Positions 32,512-43,179 of a stretch of DNA of 64,000 bases are shown here, piece by piece. Where the stretch lies: contig BLLK01000038.1 in NCBI GenBank assembly GCA_021927905.1, positions 682,001-746,000 of the forward strand, written 5' to 3'. Source of the DNA: Chaetoceros tenuissimus (lineage: Eukaryota; Bacillariophyta; Thalassiosirophyceae; Chaetocerotales; Chaetocerotaceae). Within the stretch, counting starts at the first letter, position 1. The number at the start of each line of letters is the position of its first letter. The position numbers and the translations under genes were made by a program. The notes under the pieces were generated by a model. The model was not told the DNA's origin. It made no database searches and saw only the letters and a program-made list of their open reading frames with translations.

Positions 32512-34617
32512 TTGAGAGTTGGAGATGATCGCTCACTCGTTACGCATCTATCAGCCAGGTACGACAACAAGAATGGCTGACTGGACGAACAAGCAAAAAT
32601 CCTTGTTCCTGACCTGGTAGTCTCCTGCCTCGTCTATCTCGTCGCTTCTTTTTTACACAGGGGTGTATTTCTAGTTAGTTTCCAGCTTTGACCAAAGGAA
32701 CTCGGATAATAATAGTACTCTGGTGCTATTGTTCGCTCTTGCTATGCTACTGCAGTAGTGCTGGTACGGTAGTAGGCTGGTTTATAGACTTGCAAGACTG
32801 ACCCCGAAGCTGGTCCTTAGATTGCCAGTATATGCGTGATAAATCCCTTTGTTTCTTATTTTAAAAAAGAAGCAGGATTTCTTCCAAGCACTGATGAGAA
32901 TATGTGTAGGCCTTTACAGAAAGCAGAAAACGTTGAGCTAGACGTTCAAAAATGCGACTTGTCTTTGCCTGTAAACTGCGAGAAAAAAGTAATACGATGA
33001 GAAGAGCGGGAAAACTAGCTAGATGATGAGGCAGGGAGTGGCGGGATCATACTAGCAGCTAGTAGTACTAGCTAGAACACTCATGACTGCTCCACTTACA
33101 ACGAGTACAAGTAGTCTTTCGATAGATTTACTGCTATTTACCTTTACATACAGCAGGGAAAATGTAGCTACTGCTGTGATCAGACGAGAATGTCGTAGGA
33201 TCCTTGCTAGAACTATTATAAGGAGTAGTAGTAATAGTACTAAGTAGTTAGAAAACTAGTCGGGTCTCCTCCTGTTCCAGGCTCACGACGGGAGAGGGCG
33301 GGGATGAATGCGGTATGGCTGCTTGTTGCTCTGCTACCTAGCTAAGGTGGTGACCAAGAATGTTGTAAATTGTAAAAAAGTACCCCTACCAACAGCGAAC
33401 CAGGAGGTTGTTTGTTGGAAAGATTGTTTTGTAACTTGTTTTTATAAACTTTAAGGGGGGGGGTGTGCATGCTTCGCTCTGTATCACGGTATTATATCGC
33501 AAGTCAGCTAAATAAATAAGAAAATTTATAAAAAAATAGTTATATTTTTACATTATTTTCGCATTATCTAAACGTATTTAGAACAATTTCCTCTTTAATC
33601 GAATCGTACATTACAGGAAGACTTCCGCTGTCTCCCGTCAAAAACATGACGAAGAAAAAAGTGAAATAAGAAAAATTGATGTTCATATTTCACTTTTTCA
33701 TTATTTGAGCTTGTAAAGAACACAATTGAATATTTTCTCTTTCAAACTTGTGGACTTAATCTATATATTATTTCTTATTTAAAAAAAATAGATATCTTAC
33801 TAAAACATCCCTTTGTTTCTAGGCATCAGCAAGAATGCATACCTTATCTATTATTGCTGTCACAAAACAAATTTGAAGAACTTTCTCTAAATTACAAAAA
33901 AGCTTTGGAACTCTATAGAGCAGAATTCAAGATATTCTTCCAGTCATTTCTTTATCAATGGGCTTTCTTCTTGTGAAATCTTTCGTCCGTGAATTTCAAA
34001 AAGAGATACTCGCTCCATATTGCAGATCCAAGGTAACTCTTGAACACTGCAACAGGCACTGATTTCTTTTACAGGACACATGATCAAACTGCGAAAAGCT
34101 TTATATTTCCTTCTTTGCTACCAGTAGCAGCCACTGCAATATTGCCATCTTTGCTAGAGCGAGAGCACAAGGTATACAATAGTCCTCTTGATCGCTTGAA
34201 GAATAGTACAAGAACAAGATGAACAAGTATTTTCAACATCATTCCAGGGTAAGCTCGATATTTTTGCGAGAATTAACGAGAAGAACAAGGCCCCAAAAGA
34301 AGAGAGGATGCATCATGATTTAAGAAGCAGCAGGAGGACACCACGACGACCCTTCTTCCTCTACTAGATCCAACAACACACGAGCCAGCTCCGCCATCTT
34401 TGAGACCGACTGTATTTCCTCATGCTCAAATATCAATTAAATGTTATTAGAAAGGCATGATGAATAGATGAGTTGGAGACGAATGATTCGATTGTTCCTC
34501 CTAGCCTTCCTACTTCCTGCCTTCGCTCATTGGGCTTTGTGAGAAAAAGTATTATGTGTGTGTGGGAAAAGAAAGGACAGAGAACTCGAGAACTCGAGAA
34601 CTCTCTCGTTCGTCATC
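32512..34617. other. Long gene-poor stretch
   Basis: 2.1 kb without a supported gene. It includes CTAG-rich sequence near 33040-33250 and a G9 run near 33456. There is also a faint protein-like reading at 33810-34220 (IPYLLLLSQNKFEELSLNYK and SFIFPSLLPVAATAIL) that may be a further, very old remnant of the ankyrin-like family. Confidence 0.45.
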
Positions 34618-35553
34618 GTATGTACGAGTCTCCGGGAAAGTGTATACTTCTAGAACTTTTCGGAAAAGTTTTGTAAGTTTTTACCACTTTCATGTCAGGT
34701 ACTCGTACAGTACAATTTTTCATGAGATTAATATTGAGAGTAGACTGTTGTTGTGTAAATAAAGTGCTACTTTTGTAAGAAACATAATCATAAACTATAC
34801 TTTATTTTTAAAATGTTTGAAGTAGCATGAAGCTTCAGGTTTATCATTAAACAAGGCACATTGTCTGCTACAATGTTCGTTATGTAGAATTTTCAGGAAT
34901 TGCCAAAATGTTCCAAAATTGCCAAAATGTTCCAAAATTGCCATAATGTTCCAAAATATCCAAAATGTTCCAAAATATCCAGAATTGCCGAAATCTCCAG
35001 AATAGTCAAAGGAACACTTTGTTGTTCTTATCTTGAATTGCAGATTTCGCGGAAATTATATTTTATTTATTACGTATTTACTACGGAGGGGGCAAATATT
35101 TTACGCCAAATCTGCAAATCCAAAGAACAACAAATTGTTCTTCACAAAAAAATATCCAAAATGTTCCAAAATATCCAGAATGTTCCAAAATATCCAGAAT
35201 GTTCCAAAATTGCCAAAATGTTCCAAAATTGCCAAAATGTTCCAAAATTGCCAAAATATCCAAAATGTTCCAAAATTGCCAAAATTTGCATGTAGCTTTC
35301 CCCGTTCCCCTACAGATGATACTTTCAACTAGACGATTTATCACGGGCAGCAATGCCTGTTGCCTATACTTTGGACATTCAAAGTTGCAGATAACCAGAT
35401 CTCTTTACTTTTAGATTCCGAGTTTATTTTACGTATTGACATTCTTGTTTTCTAATTTCTTTTTTCCAGATTTTTTACATTCTTGGAAAAAACTTACAAA
35501 ACTTTTCCAAAAAGTTCAAGAAGTGTACACTTTCCCGGAGACTCTACGTACTT
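34618..35553. mobile_element. Foldback/MITE-like element with ~65-bp inverted ends
   Basis: The sequence 34618-34682 is repeated inverted at 35489-35553 with a few mismatches and one 2-bp gap. Both arms share AGTCTCCGGGAAAGTGTA and GGAAAAGTTTTGTAAGTTTT. Inside, a second inverted pair (35006-35052 with 35102-35145) forms a central palindrome, and two minisatellite arrays lie on either side of it. No transposase is present. No clear target-site duplication is visible, so family is open. The length (~936 bp) is close to that of the element at 751-1664, but their ends differ. Confidence 0.65.
34899..35288 (+). repeat. Two arrays of a ~19-bp minisatellite
   Basis: Units of the form CCAAAATGTTCCAAAATTG, alternating with versions ending ATAT, fill 34899-34999 and 35150-35288. 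Both arrays have the same orientation although the sequence between them is palindromic. Frames through the arrays on both strands encode only repeat peptides and are not taken as genes. Confidence 0.9.
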
Positions 35554-36005
35554 ACCTCTGGTACAAAGATGAGAAAAAGGGTCCTACCTCCGTTTCTTCC
35601 AACTCGCCAAAAATAGGATAAATTAGACTAAGAGAAAAAAGATCTTTTAACGCATGAAATATCCGTTTCAACTGGTTGGAATGGCAAGGAAGCTCCAGCT
35701 TCATACACTTCTCGACACAAAGCACTTTTGTAGCACATAAATCCACGTAGGAATCGTATCATCTTTCTTTCATTCAATCCAAACCGAAGTAGAAAGTTCT
35801 GTATTTGTGCCTCGAACGGGATTTGGATATATATATATTGCAACTTTGGAGGCAGTGAATCTTTTGCATAAGAAGAAAAAGGAACGATTTGCATTACTTG
35901 AAAGAAGCCCAAGTAAAACGCTGGAACAAATAGGAATTCTTTTGCATCACGACAGCATTTTCAACAAAGGAGAGAAACAGTTGAGGGCTTATCGAGAATA
36001 GAAAG
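35554..36005. other. Upstream region of the kinesin gene
   Basis: About 450 bp between the foldback element and the kinesin start. No supported gene; it should contain the kinesin promoter and 5' UTR. Confidence 0.4.
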
Positions 36006-38930
36006 ATGGGAGCGGATCGCGATGCTGCAATTAAGGTAGCAGTTCGATGTCGTATCTTCCTTCCGTTTGAGATCAAACAAGGAAATACAGTATCTGTCGT
36101 CGATGTTTTACCAGGCGAGCAAATTAAAATCAAGCCGCCACAGATCACCTCTCTTGACGAGTCGAGATATCAGTTTACATTCGATGCGACCTATGGAGAC
36201 CACTCAACCCAAGCTGATGTCTTTAAGAAAAGTATCAAGCCTCTTGTGAATGCTTGTATGGAGGGTTACAATTCCACAGTCATCGCTTATGGTCAAACAG
36301 GTTCAGGTAAAACACATACTATCCTAGGACAAACAGATCAAAGTGACGTTACTGTTGCTCCTGAAGACGATACCAGTGAAGCTGGTGTGATTCCTCGTGC
36401 TCTTCGTGACCTTTTCCAACAGCTCTCAGCAAAACAGGCTGCTTCCACCGATACTGAGAAATTTGAATATGAAGTTAATGTTCAATTCCTAGAGCTTTAT
36501 GGAGAAGACGTTAGAGATTTGCTTCAAGCTGATCCTAGCAATGCTCCAAAATTGCGAATCCAAGATGGTACTGCAACGAAAGAGCCAGAAGTCATTGGAA
36601 TCAAGACCCAAGGTGTAGATAGTGCTGAAGATGCGCTTCTCTGTCTTACTCGTGGTACTTTAAGGCGTGTTACTCGTGCAACCGCAATGAATGCTGAATC
36701 TTCCCGTTCGCATGCTATGATGACCGTTCTTGTTTCTCAAAAAACAACAAGAAAGGTTCAGGGAGAAGATGGAAAGATGATAAAAGAAAAGTCTGAGAGG
36801 AATTCAAAGTTTAACTTTGTGGATTTGGCTGGTTCTGAGAGAATTAAGAGAACTCATGCTACTGGACAGGGTATTAAGGAAGGTATCAACATTAACAAAG
36901 GTCTTTTGATTCTCGGTAATGTGATCTCTGCACTTGCATTACAATCGAAAAAGAAAGATAATTTCGTTCCTTATCGTGATTCTAAATTGACAAGATTGCT
37001 AAGAGGATCTCTTGGAGGTAATCATAAAACTTTAATGGTTGCATGTGTCTCTCCATCCGGAAGTAATACAGAGGAATCGCTAAATACACTTCGTTATGCA
37101 AATCGCGCGAAGAATATTCAGAACAAGGCTGTTATTAACATGGATGCTGGTTCTAAGATGATTGCTGATTTAAGAGCAAACTTGAAAGCTATGGCTACAG
37201 AATTACTTCGTGTTCGAAGTATGGTGGCTGATGGAGTGGAACTCGATGGACCTGACCAAGTCTTTACTGAGCCAGTGTTGAAGGCTCTAGCTGGAGGTGG
37301 AGAAGTTGACTTGAAGCTCGATGATCCAGGTTCTAAACCATCCATTAAGAAGGCAAAGAGTTCTGTGGGAGGAGACGAATCCGCTGTCTCTGAGGACACA
37401 GGAACCACGGAGCCAAGTACTGTTGCTGGTACTTCCGCTGCCAAGAGCTCTTCAAAACGAATCGCTGTTGGGGATGGAAAGGCTGATTCAGAAGAGCTCA
37501 AGAGGGCACGTGATGAGATTAAGAAGCTCAGGAGAGCGTTGGAGAAGTCTGACGATCGTGTACTCGAGTCTGAACGTGAACTTGAATGGATGAAGGAGGA
37601 GCTCAAGATTTCCAAAGAGGAAGTTATGGCTCTTGCTGCTGTTGATAAGAGTTCTGACGGAGATAGTGATGCAAGTAATGTCTCTGCCCTCACTGAAGAC
37701 TTCGAGAACATGCCACGTCTCAGTAAGGAGACTTATGAGGTAAGAGTCAAGATTATATTTACTTCGATTTCAACTTTTCACTTGTTTTAACACTTTCATG
37801 TATGTCTTTAGACTGTGAGAAACATCTACGAGGAAAAGCTCGTACAAATGACCTTCGAGCTGAAGGAGCGCGAAGACGAAAGAGACAATATCGCAATGAC
37901 TCTTTACCGCCACGAATCTGATTCTCAGCGTCTCTTCTACGTTAAGAACACCTTGACTGAAGACTTACAGCGCAAGGAAGAACAAATTACTGCTCTCAAG
38001 CAAGAGCTTCGTGATCTTGAAAATGTTACTGTTGTAAGCAACGGATCTCCTCAGGTAGAGAGACAATTTAGGAAATTGCGTGGAAGATTACCGAAGAGAC
38101 CACCAAAGAACCAGAGCAGTCAAATGAGCTCATACTATACCGAGAAGCTGAATAAAATTGATAGACATATCAAGCTCAGAGAAGAAGAATGCTCGAATCT
38201 TGGTAAAGAATTGGAGAAGCTCGAAGCTGACTCCCAAATCTTCACAGATCTTGCAAAGGATCTATCAGAACGTTTGCATACGAAGAACACTGAGATTAGT
38301 CAGATGAAGAAAAAGACCAAGGATCAATTGAAGAAGATGGGAGTGATCATCGAGAGAGACGAGGAGGAGCGCGATCAATTACAAGCAGAGCTAGAGAGAC
38401 TCAAGGGAGATTCTGAAACTTTCTCAGCTCTTGTGAAGGCGTTGACTGAAGAAAGAAAGACAAAGCTTGAGCACGTCGAAAAATACAAGAAGAGACATAG
38501 AGAGATGGCAACTTCAATTGGAATCACTTCCCCATACAAAGCAAGCGCATTTGATGCTGGAAGTGGAGATGACTTTGACGACGATGCTTCGGTATCATCA
38601 ACATGGTCTCTTATGTCTATCGATACCGTGGCAACAAGTCAAAGTGGCTTCAGCTCTAATGCTGGATTGACTATGACGAAGATTGATTACGATCAGAAGG
38701 TTTCACAAATAGAGGCAAATATTAGCAGATTTGAAGAGGACAGAGTTTTCATCCTTAATGATCTGGAGAAACTTCAAGGAGATACAACTGCTTTCACTGA
38801 GTTGTCTTCCGCTTTGAAAGAAAAGTTGAGAGCTAAGGAGGATCAAATCGCAGACTTGAAGAGAGAGCTTGATGAATTTTCGAAGAAGTTGGATGACCAA
38901 GCAAATGAGCTTGCTAAATTATCAGGCTAG
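36006..38930 (+). CDS. Kinesin-4 family motor protein
   Basis: Exon 1 (36006-37739) and exon 2 (37812-38930) join in phase 0 across a 72-bp intron to give 950 residues. The motor is N-terminal (about 8-375): AIKVAVRCRIFLPFE, P-loop GQTGSGKT (about 96-103), switch I NAESSRSHAM (about 228-237), switch II VDLAGSERIKRT (about 271-282). Then PYRDSKLTRLLRGSLGGNHK and LRYANRAKNIQNK close the motor. Details such as VIPRALRDLF and the neck sequence fit kinesin-4 (KIF4/KIF21/FRA1). Long coiled coils interrupted by Ser/Asp-rich linkers follow, with three similar 'EKL..I...I..REEER..L..ELEKL..D...F' repeats. Kinesin-4 motors work on overlapping spindle or ciliary microtubules. The ATG follows a stop four codons upstream. 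Confidence 0.95.
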
Positions 38931-39130
38931 GAAGATATTCGCATCTCAAGATTTAGTTTTCATCAGTATGAGTAATTTTGTTCACAGCTGCAAATTAATG
39001 ATTCCACGAGCACAATTTCACACCATAATTCCGTATATCCTAAAGTAAATGTTATCCCTCTGAACAATTGTGTCAGTGATACACGTTAGCAGAAATTGAA
39101 GTGTTATGTATGATTTATTAACTTTGAAAA

Positions 39131-41398
39131 TTATCGCATTGGGAAACCTGCTGTCACAAAAGATGCACTCCCTCCGATTGAAGCAGGAGCCTTTGGACAT
39201 TTGACTCGAATTAATGAAAGTGGACCAATGTTGGGTTCTACAACAATATTACCCATATTCATGAGCTTCAACTGAAGATCACTATCAAGAATAACCTTCT
39301 TATCTTCGATACCAGTAAAAACAATTTGTTTTGGTAGATAGATATCATTAATATCTTTCTCGACATCAGAATGAACAAGATGCAATCTCTCCCCTTCAAT
39401 TGCTCCAAGGAATGTGGCAGCTGTGATTGGACTTCCTGTTAAATCGATGTACAGAAGTTCAGTTTCCAATGGCGCTGGTTTAGCTACAATACCTTCACTT
39501 GTATCTTCAGTCGGATCATCCCTCGAGCTCATTTCTTTAGCTTCGAGACATGTGTCTGCAACAACACGGATTCTGCTCTTAACACTTTCTTCCATAGCTC
39601 TATCTCCAATCAAAGCTTCGGAAGATAGTTTTGCATTGCCGTCTTCTCCGCACAGAGGAACAACGTTTACATTACAATTTGAATTCTCGGCAAGAACTTC
39701 AAATGCAGTCTTTGCAGTGAGGTCATCAGGAGTGGTTCCCCCATATGCAACATAATATTCGCAACTATTGCTCTTATCCTTGGCCAATTGTCCACCACAA
39801 AGTCCGGACAAAAGCGCCGAGCTCTCATCTGATTTACAGGAAGCTATTGGCATAGTAGAAACCTCTGGCTCTGTATTATTCTCTAAAGTGTTTTGGATAC
39901 TATCTTCTTGCAAAAATCTGACTCCTCTCAAAAATCTTCTTTCTTGTGTTGGCTCCTTTGTAGTTCCTTCTGTGGAGTTTTCAGTATCTTGACGAGTGAC
40001 ATCAACATTGTCAACAGTTTGGATTTTTTCCATGTTCTTGGATTCCAAATATTCATCGAGTTTCTGCTGCAGTTCGTCAAATGACTGCTCAAAAGATTCC
40101 CCAAAAATATCTGATTTACATAATTCAAGCAGTACCTTTTCTTTTTCTTCCTTGCTCTCTTCAGTATTAGTTATAGTTTCTTCAGGTTTGTCCTGCCCAT
40201 CTTTCAATGTTGACCTTACAGAAGATTCTGTCGAATTGGTAGTTTGTGCATTGTCCGTGTCTTGGTTGTTTTCAATTACCATGACAGTTTGATTAGTAGA
40301 GTTTGTTGGAGAAGTTGGGGTTGTGCTGGTTTCATTCATCATACTCGAAGCCTTGTCTGTAATGGTTATAGTAGTGTTGACTGCGAGAGTATCATTGGAT
40401 ACAATAGTAATGTTATTCGAAGCGGCAGTCTGTGTCGTCTCCGCAACCACAGTTACATTTGCATCAGTCTTTGTAGAGTTTCCGCCTTCGATGACATCCG
40501 TTTTGTTTTCAGCAACAGTTCCGTTAGTACCTTGTGCATTCACACTGACAATGGTCGAATTTGCACTTTTGACATTTTCGGCCAAAGTTGCATTGCCAGT
40601 TGTTACATTCACGAATGTAGCATTAGTATCAGTAGATACTGTAGCATTAGCTTCAGCATTTACTGTAGCAGTAGCATTCACAGTCTCGTTCACACCATTG
40701 GCAGCCTTGAATGTGTTCATTTTTTGATAATATCCTTCATCCATGTTATTTACCGCATTAGGATCTGCAGATTTCTTCTCATTCAAATCAGGCGTTTGTT
40801 CTTCTTTTACATATAAATGCGGATCCTTCTTTTCTTCAGTTTTCTCTTGGTCATTCACATCAGTTTTTGCTTCTCCGTCAACCTCAGGTTTGTCCTCACC
40901 ATCTACGGCATCTTTCGCTTCAGTATCATCAGCTACAGTAGCAGTGGAATCTTCTGCATCTGTTCCAGTAGCATCAGTACCAGGAACAGGATCTTCAGAT
41001 TGACTTCCATCAGTATCTGTATCCTTCTCCCCATCGGCATCATTAGCTTCATCCTGTTCACCATCTGGATCAGCAGAGATGGATCCGTCAGCAGCATCAG
41101 TACCTTCATTATTCTTTAGAAAGGAATTGGTATCAACAGTCGGAGTTGCAAGACTAGTCATATCCTGTTGAAAAGAGGGAGTATATGCATTGGCATTCTC
41201 TTGAGACATTTGCGCTGGCTTGTTCTTGGTCGTTTCAAGATGTACATCGTACTCGTCATCGTAGAAACTATTCAAGAAGAAGACACCAATGGCAATTATG
41301 CCTCCTATGATGAATACTTTTCGTTTGTTGTTTTTGGTCTGGTGATGAGGCTTGGAGTTTGGATGCCCATGAAACGGATTGTCAACTTTCTTGACCAT
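39131..41398 (-). CDS. Type II membrane protein with long, densely N-glycosylated Thr/Asn/Asp-rich stalk
   Basis: A 755-residue protein. A basic cytosolic tail (NPFHGHPNSKPHHQTKNNKR) precedes one transmembrane segment, KVFIIGGIIAIGVFFLNSF (about 28-46). Then comes an Asp/Glu/Thr-rich spacer and, at about 230-400, a stretch with dozens of N-x-T/S sequons (VNATATVNAEANATVSTDTN and similar). A helical part, ELCKSDIFGESFEQSFDELQ, leads to a C-terminal globular domain (about 520-755) with several Cys. No enzyme motif is recognised. The layout is that of a Golgi or cell-surface protein with a mucin-like stalk, possibly a cell-wall or adhesion factor. It is divergent from the GT8 gene at 41811, which is also type II. 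Confidence 0.75.
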   Translation of the reverse strand: MVKKVDNPFHGHPNSKPHHQTKNNKRKVFIIGGIIAIGVFFLNSFYDDEYDVHLETTKNKPAQMSQENANAYTPSFQQDMTSLATPTVDTNSFLKNNEGTDAADGSISADPDGEQDEANDADGEKDTDTDGSQSEDPVPGTDATGTDAEDSTATVADDTEAKDAVDGEDKPEVDGEAKTDVNDQEKTEEKKDPHLYVKEEQTPDLNEKKSADPNAVNNMDEGYYQKMNTFKAANGVNETVNATATVNAEANATVSTDTNATFVNVTTGNATLAENVKSANSTIVSVNAQGTNGTVAENKTDVIEGGNSTKTDANVTVVAETTQTAASNNITIVSNDTLAVNTTITITDKASSMMNETSTTPTSPTNSTNQTVMVIENNQDTDNAQTTNSTESSVRSTLKDGQDKPEETITNTEESKEEKEKVLLELCKSDIFGESFEQSFDELQQKLDEYLESKNMEKIQTVDNVDVTRQDTENSTEGTTKEPTQERRFLRGVRFLQEDSIQNTLENNTEPEVSTMPIASCKSDESSALLSGLCGGQLAKDKSNSCEYYVAYGGTTPDDLTAKTAFEVLAENSNCNVNVVPLCGEDGNAKLSSEALIGDRAMEESVKSRIRVVADTCLEAKEMSSRDDPTEDTSEGIVAKPAPLETELLYIDLTGSPITAATFLGAIEGERLHLVHSDVEKDINDIYLPKQIVFTGIEDKKVILDSDLQLKLMNMGNIVVEPNIGPLSLIRVKCPKAPASIGGSASFVTAGFPMR

Positions 41399-41810
41399 GT
41401 TTTATCTTGGCAGTTATGTGCTAGCTATAGGATGCCTTTAGAGTTAGTCAAAGATGTTTGGAATAAGTAAGTTGTGGTAAGAAAATGAAGAAAAAGCAAC
41501 CATCTTAGCATCTAGCATCTTCATCAATCCAATTCGGGAGAATAACAAAAAGGCTGGTCTTTTCAAAAAGTCATAAGAGGTCAATAATGGGAGGTCATTG
41601 GATTCGGGATCAAGGTCATTTTCATAATTGGCAAGGCACCTCAAATACAAAATAGAAGGATATTACCGTTAGAAACTGTTGAACAATGAACTCGCCAATT
41701 TCTTCTTGTTTCAACTACAAAAATACATTCAATTGAATCATTAATGTTCATCACAACTTCTGATATAACCTTATATTCCAACTCTATATTCATATAAAAT
41801 CAACTCAAAT
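41399..41810. other. Shared upstream region of two type II membrane protein genes
   Basis: This 412-bp gap separates the divergent stalk-protein and GT8 genes. Co-regulation is conceivable but no motif shows it. Confidence 0.4.
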
Positions 41811-43160
41811 ATGGAACGACGAAAACACAGGCCGCTGAGGAATCCTTACTCCAAAAAGTCAAAAACGTCTATACGGTTTCTAAGCACTCTCATCATTGTG
41901 TTTCTGTTTTGTATATCTACTGTGTACTTTGTAGTTGCAACCAACTTTTTCATGAACCAAGACACAAATGCTACAACAAGTTCTACCAACAATGCTTCAA
42001 CCAACACTGTAAAGAATGACATTTCATCTTCTACAGGCAAAGTCAATGATTTCAACAAGCAGAATACAATTGCATATGCAATATCACTAACATCTTGTGA
42101 ACAGACTCCATCACTCATTGATGGAGCAGCAGTACTCGCACATTCCATTCATCTATCCTCTTCTCAAAATCCAGCATCCAAGTCCAAATACAATTATAAA
42201 ATGTATGCAATTGTACATGAATCTGCAAAAGCATGTCAACCACTCTTGGAAAAATTAAATTATACAGTCAAAATTGTGACGGTGCCTGTTGAAGTGGATG
42301 ATATTCAGGGAGATTTTCTGAGAGAAGGTGTGCATTCCAATGGATGCTGTGGTGAATTGGAATTTATTAAATTGTGGGCGTATACTTTGACAGATCATCC
42401 TTTTGTCGTTCATATGGATCTAGATACTTTGGTGTTGAAACCTATGGATGAATTATTTGATGCAGCTTTGAACGGTGACACGACGAATGTACCTGCCATC
42501 ATGTGGGAGAAGGAACATCATCGTAAAGGCGATGGAAAGGTTCAAATTGATGCATTCTTTACCAGAGATTATAACATGAGAATGGGTGGTAAGCCTGATA
42601 AACCTGTAGGTGTTCAGGGAGGATTCTTGGTCATGAGACCATCGATGCAAGTATTTAATGAATTCAAAGAGATTATTCGCAAAGGAGATTACACCAGAGG
42701 TCGAGGTTGGGGTGGTTTAGGTTTTGGTCCCTTTTATGGTGCCATGACTTTTCAAGGAATAATACCTTACTTTTATGATGCATTGCATCCAGGCACTGGA
42801 GTGGAATTGAACAGATGTTTATACAATCAAATGGCAGACAATCCAAGGGATAAACGAACAGTTAATGATATCGTATCTGGAAAATGCAGAGATGGAAGAG
42901 ACGACTGTGAAGATTGTAGAGAACGCAAAATTGATGAGATATTTACTGCTCATTTTACTCTTTGCCAAAAGCCATGGCATTGTTTGGATCATCAACAAGA
43001 TATGCTTCAGCATCGTTTATGTAGAAAACTTTTTGGAGAATGGTTTCGAATCAGAGCCGATTTGGAGAAGACTCCTGGAGTGGGAACACATGATCCAAAC
43101 CACTATCATGGCTTCTGTAAAGCACCTGGTGCAAAAGGATATATTCCATTAAAATTATAA
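41811..43160 (+). CDS. GT8-type glycosyltransferase, Golgi type II membrane protein
   Basis: A 449-residue protein. A basic cytosolic tail is followed by one transmembrane segment, FLSTLIIVFLFCISTVYFVV (about 24-45), then a Ser/Thr/Asn stem and a lumenal catalytic domain. The domain has AVLAHSIHLSS, YKMYAIVHESA, the leading strand FIKLWAYTL, and the metal-binding DxD in HMDLDTLVLKPMDELFDA (about 201-218). GVQGGFLVMRPS, the acceptor-side loop, and a C-terminal HFTLCQKPWHC follow. This is the glycogenin/GT8 group, which moves a sugar from UDP- or GDP-sugar to an acceptor; donor and acceptor are not known. Plant relatives include GUX-like enzymes. Many Cys near the C-terminus suggest disulfides. 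The stop is 19 bp from the convergent gene at 43180. Confidence 0.9.
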   Translation: MERRKHRPLRNPYSKKSKTSIRFLSTLIIVFLFCISTVYFVVATNFFMNQDTNATTSSTNNASTNTVKNDISSSTGKVNDFNKQNTIAYAISLTSCEQTPSLIDGAAVLAHSIHLSSSQNPASKSKYNYKMYAIVHESAKACQPLLEKLNYTVKIVTVPVEVDDIQGDFLREGVHSNGCCGELEFIKLWAYTLTDHPFVVHMDLDTLVLKPMDELFDAALNGDTTNVPAIMWEKEHHRKGDGKVQIDAFFTRDYNMRMGGKPDKPVGVQGGFLVMRPSMQVFNEFKEIIRKGDYTRGRGWGGLGFGPFYGAMTFQGIIPYFYDALHPGTGVELNRCLYNQMADNPRDKRTVNDIVSGKCRDGRDDCEDCRERKIDEIFTAHFTLCQKPWHCLDHQQDMLQHRLCRKLFGEWFRIRADLEKTPGVGTHDPNHYHGFCKAPGAKGYIPLKL

Positions 43161-43179
43161 GCCTACGTAAGTCTATTAT

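Noticed and set aside
34900-35295. 131-codon plus frame and matching minus frames
   Set aside because: They run through the 19-bp minisatellite and encode only repeat peptides such as KCSKIAKMFQN; no gene support.
40244-40816. 190-codon plus frame and neighbours opposite the stalk protein
   Set aside because: Antisense shadow of a low-complexity Thr/Asn/Asp-rich coding region.
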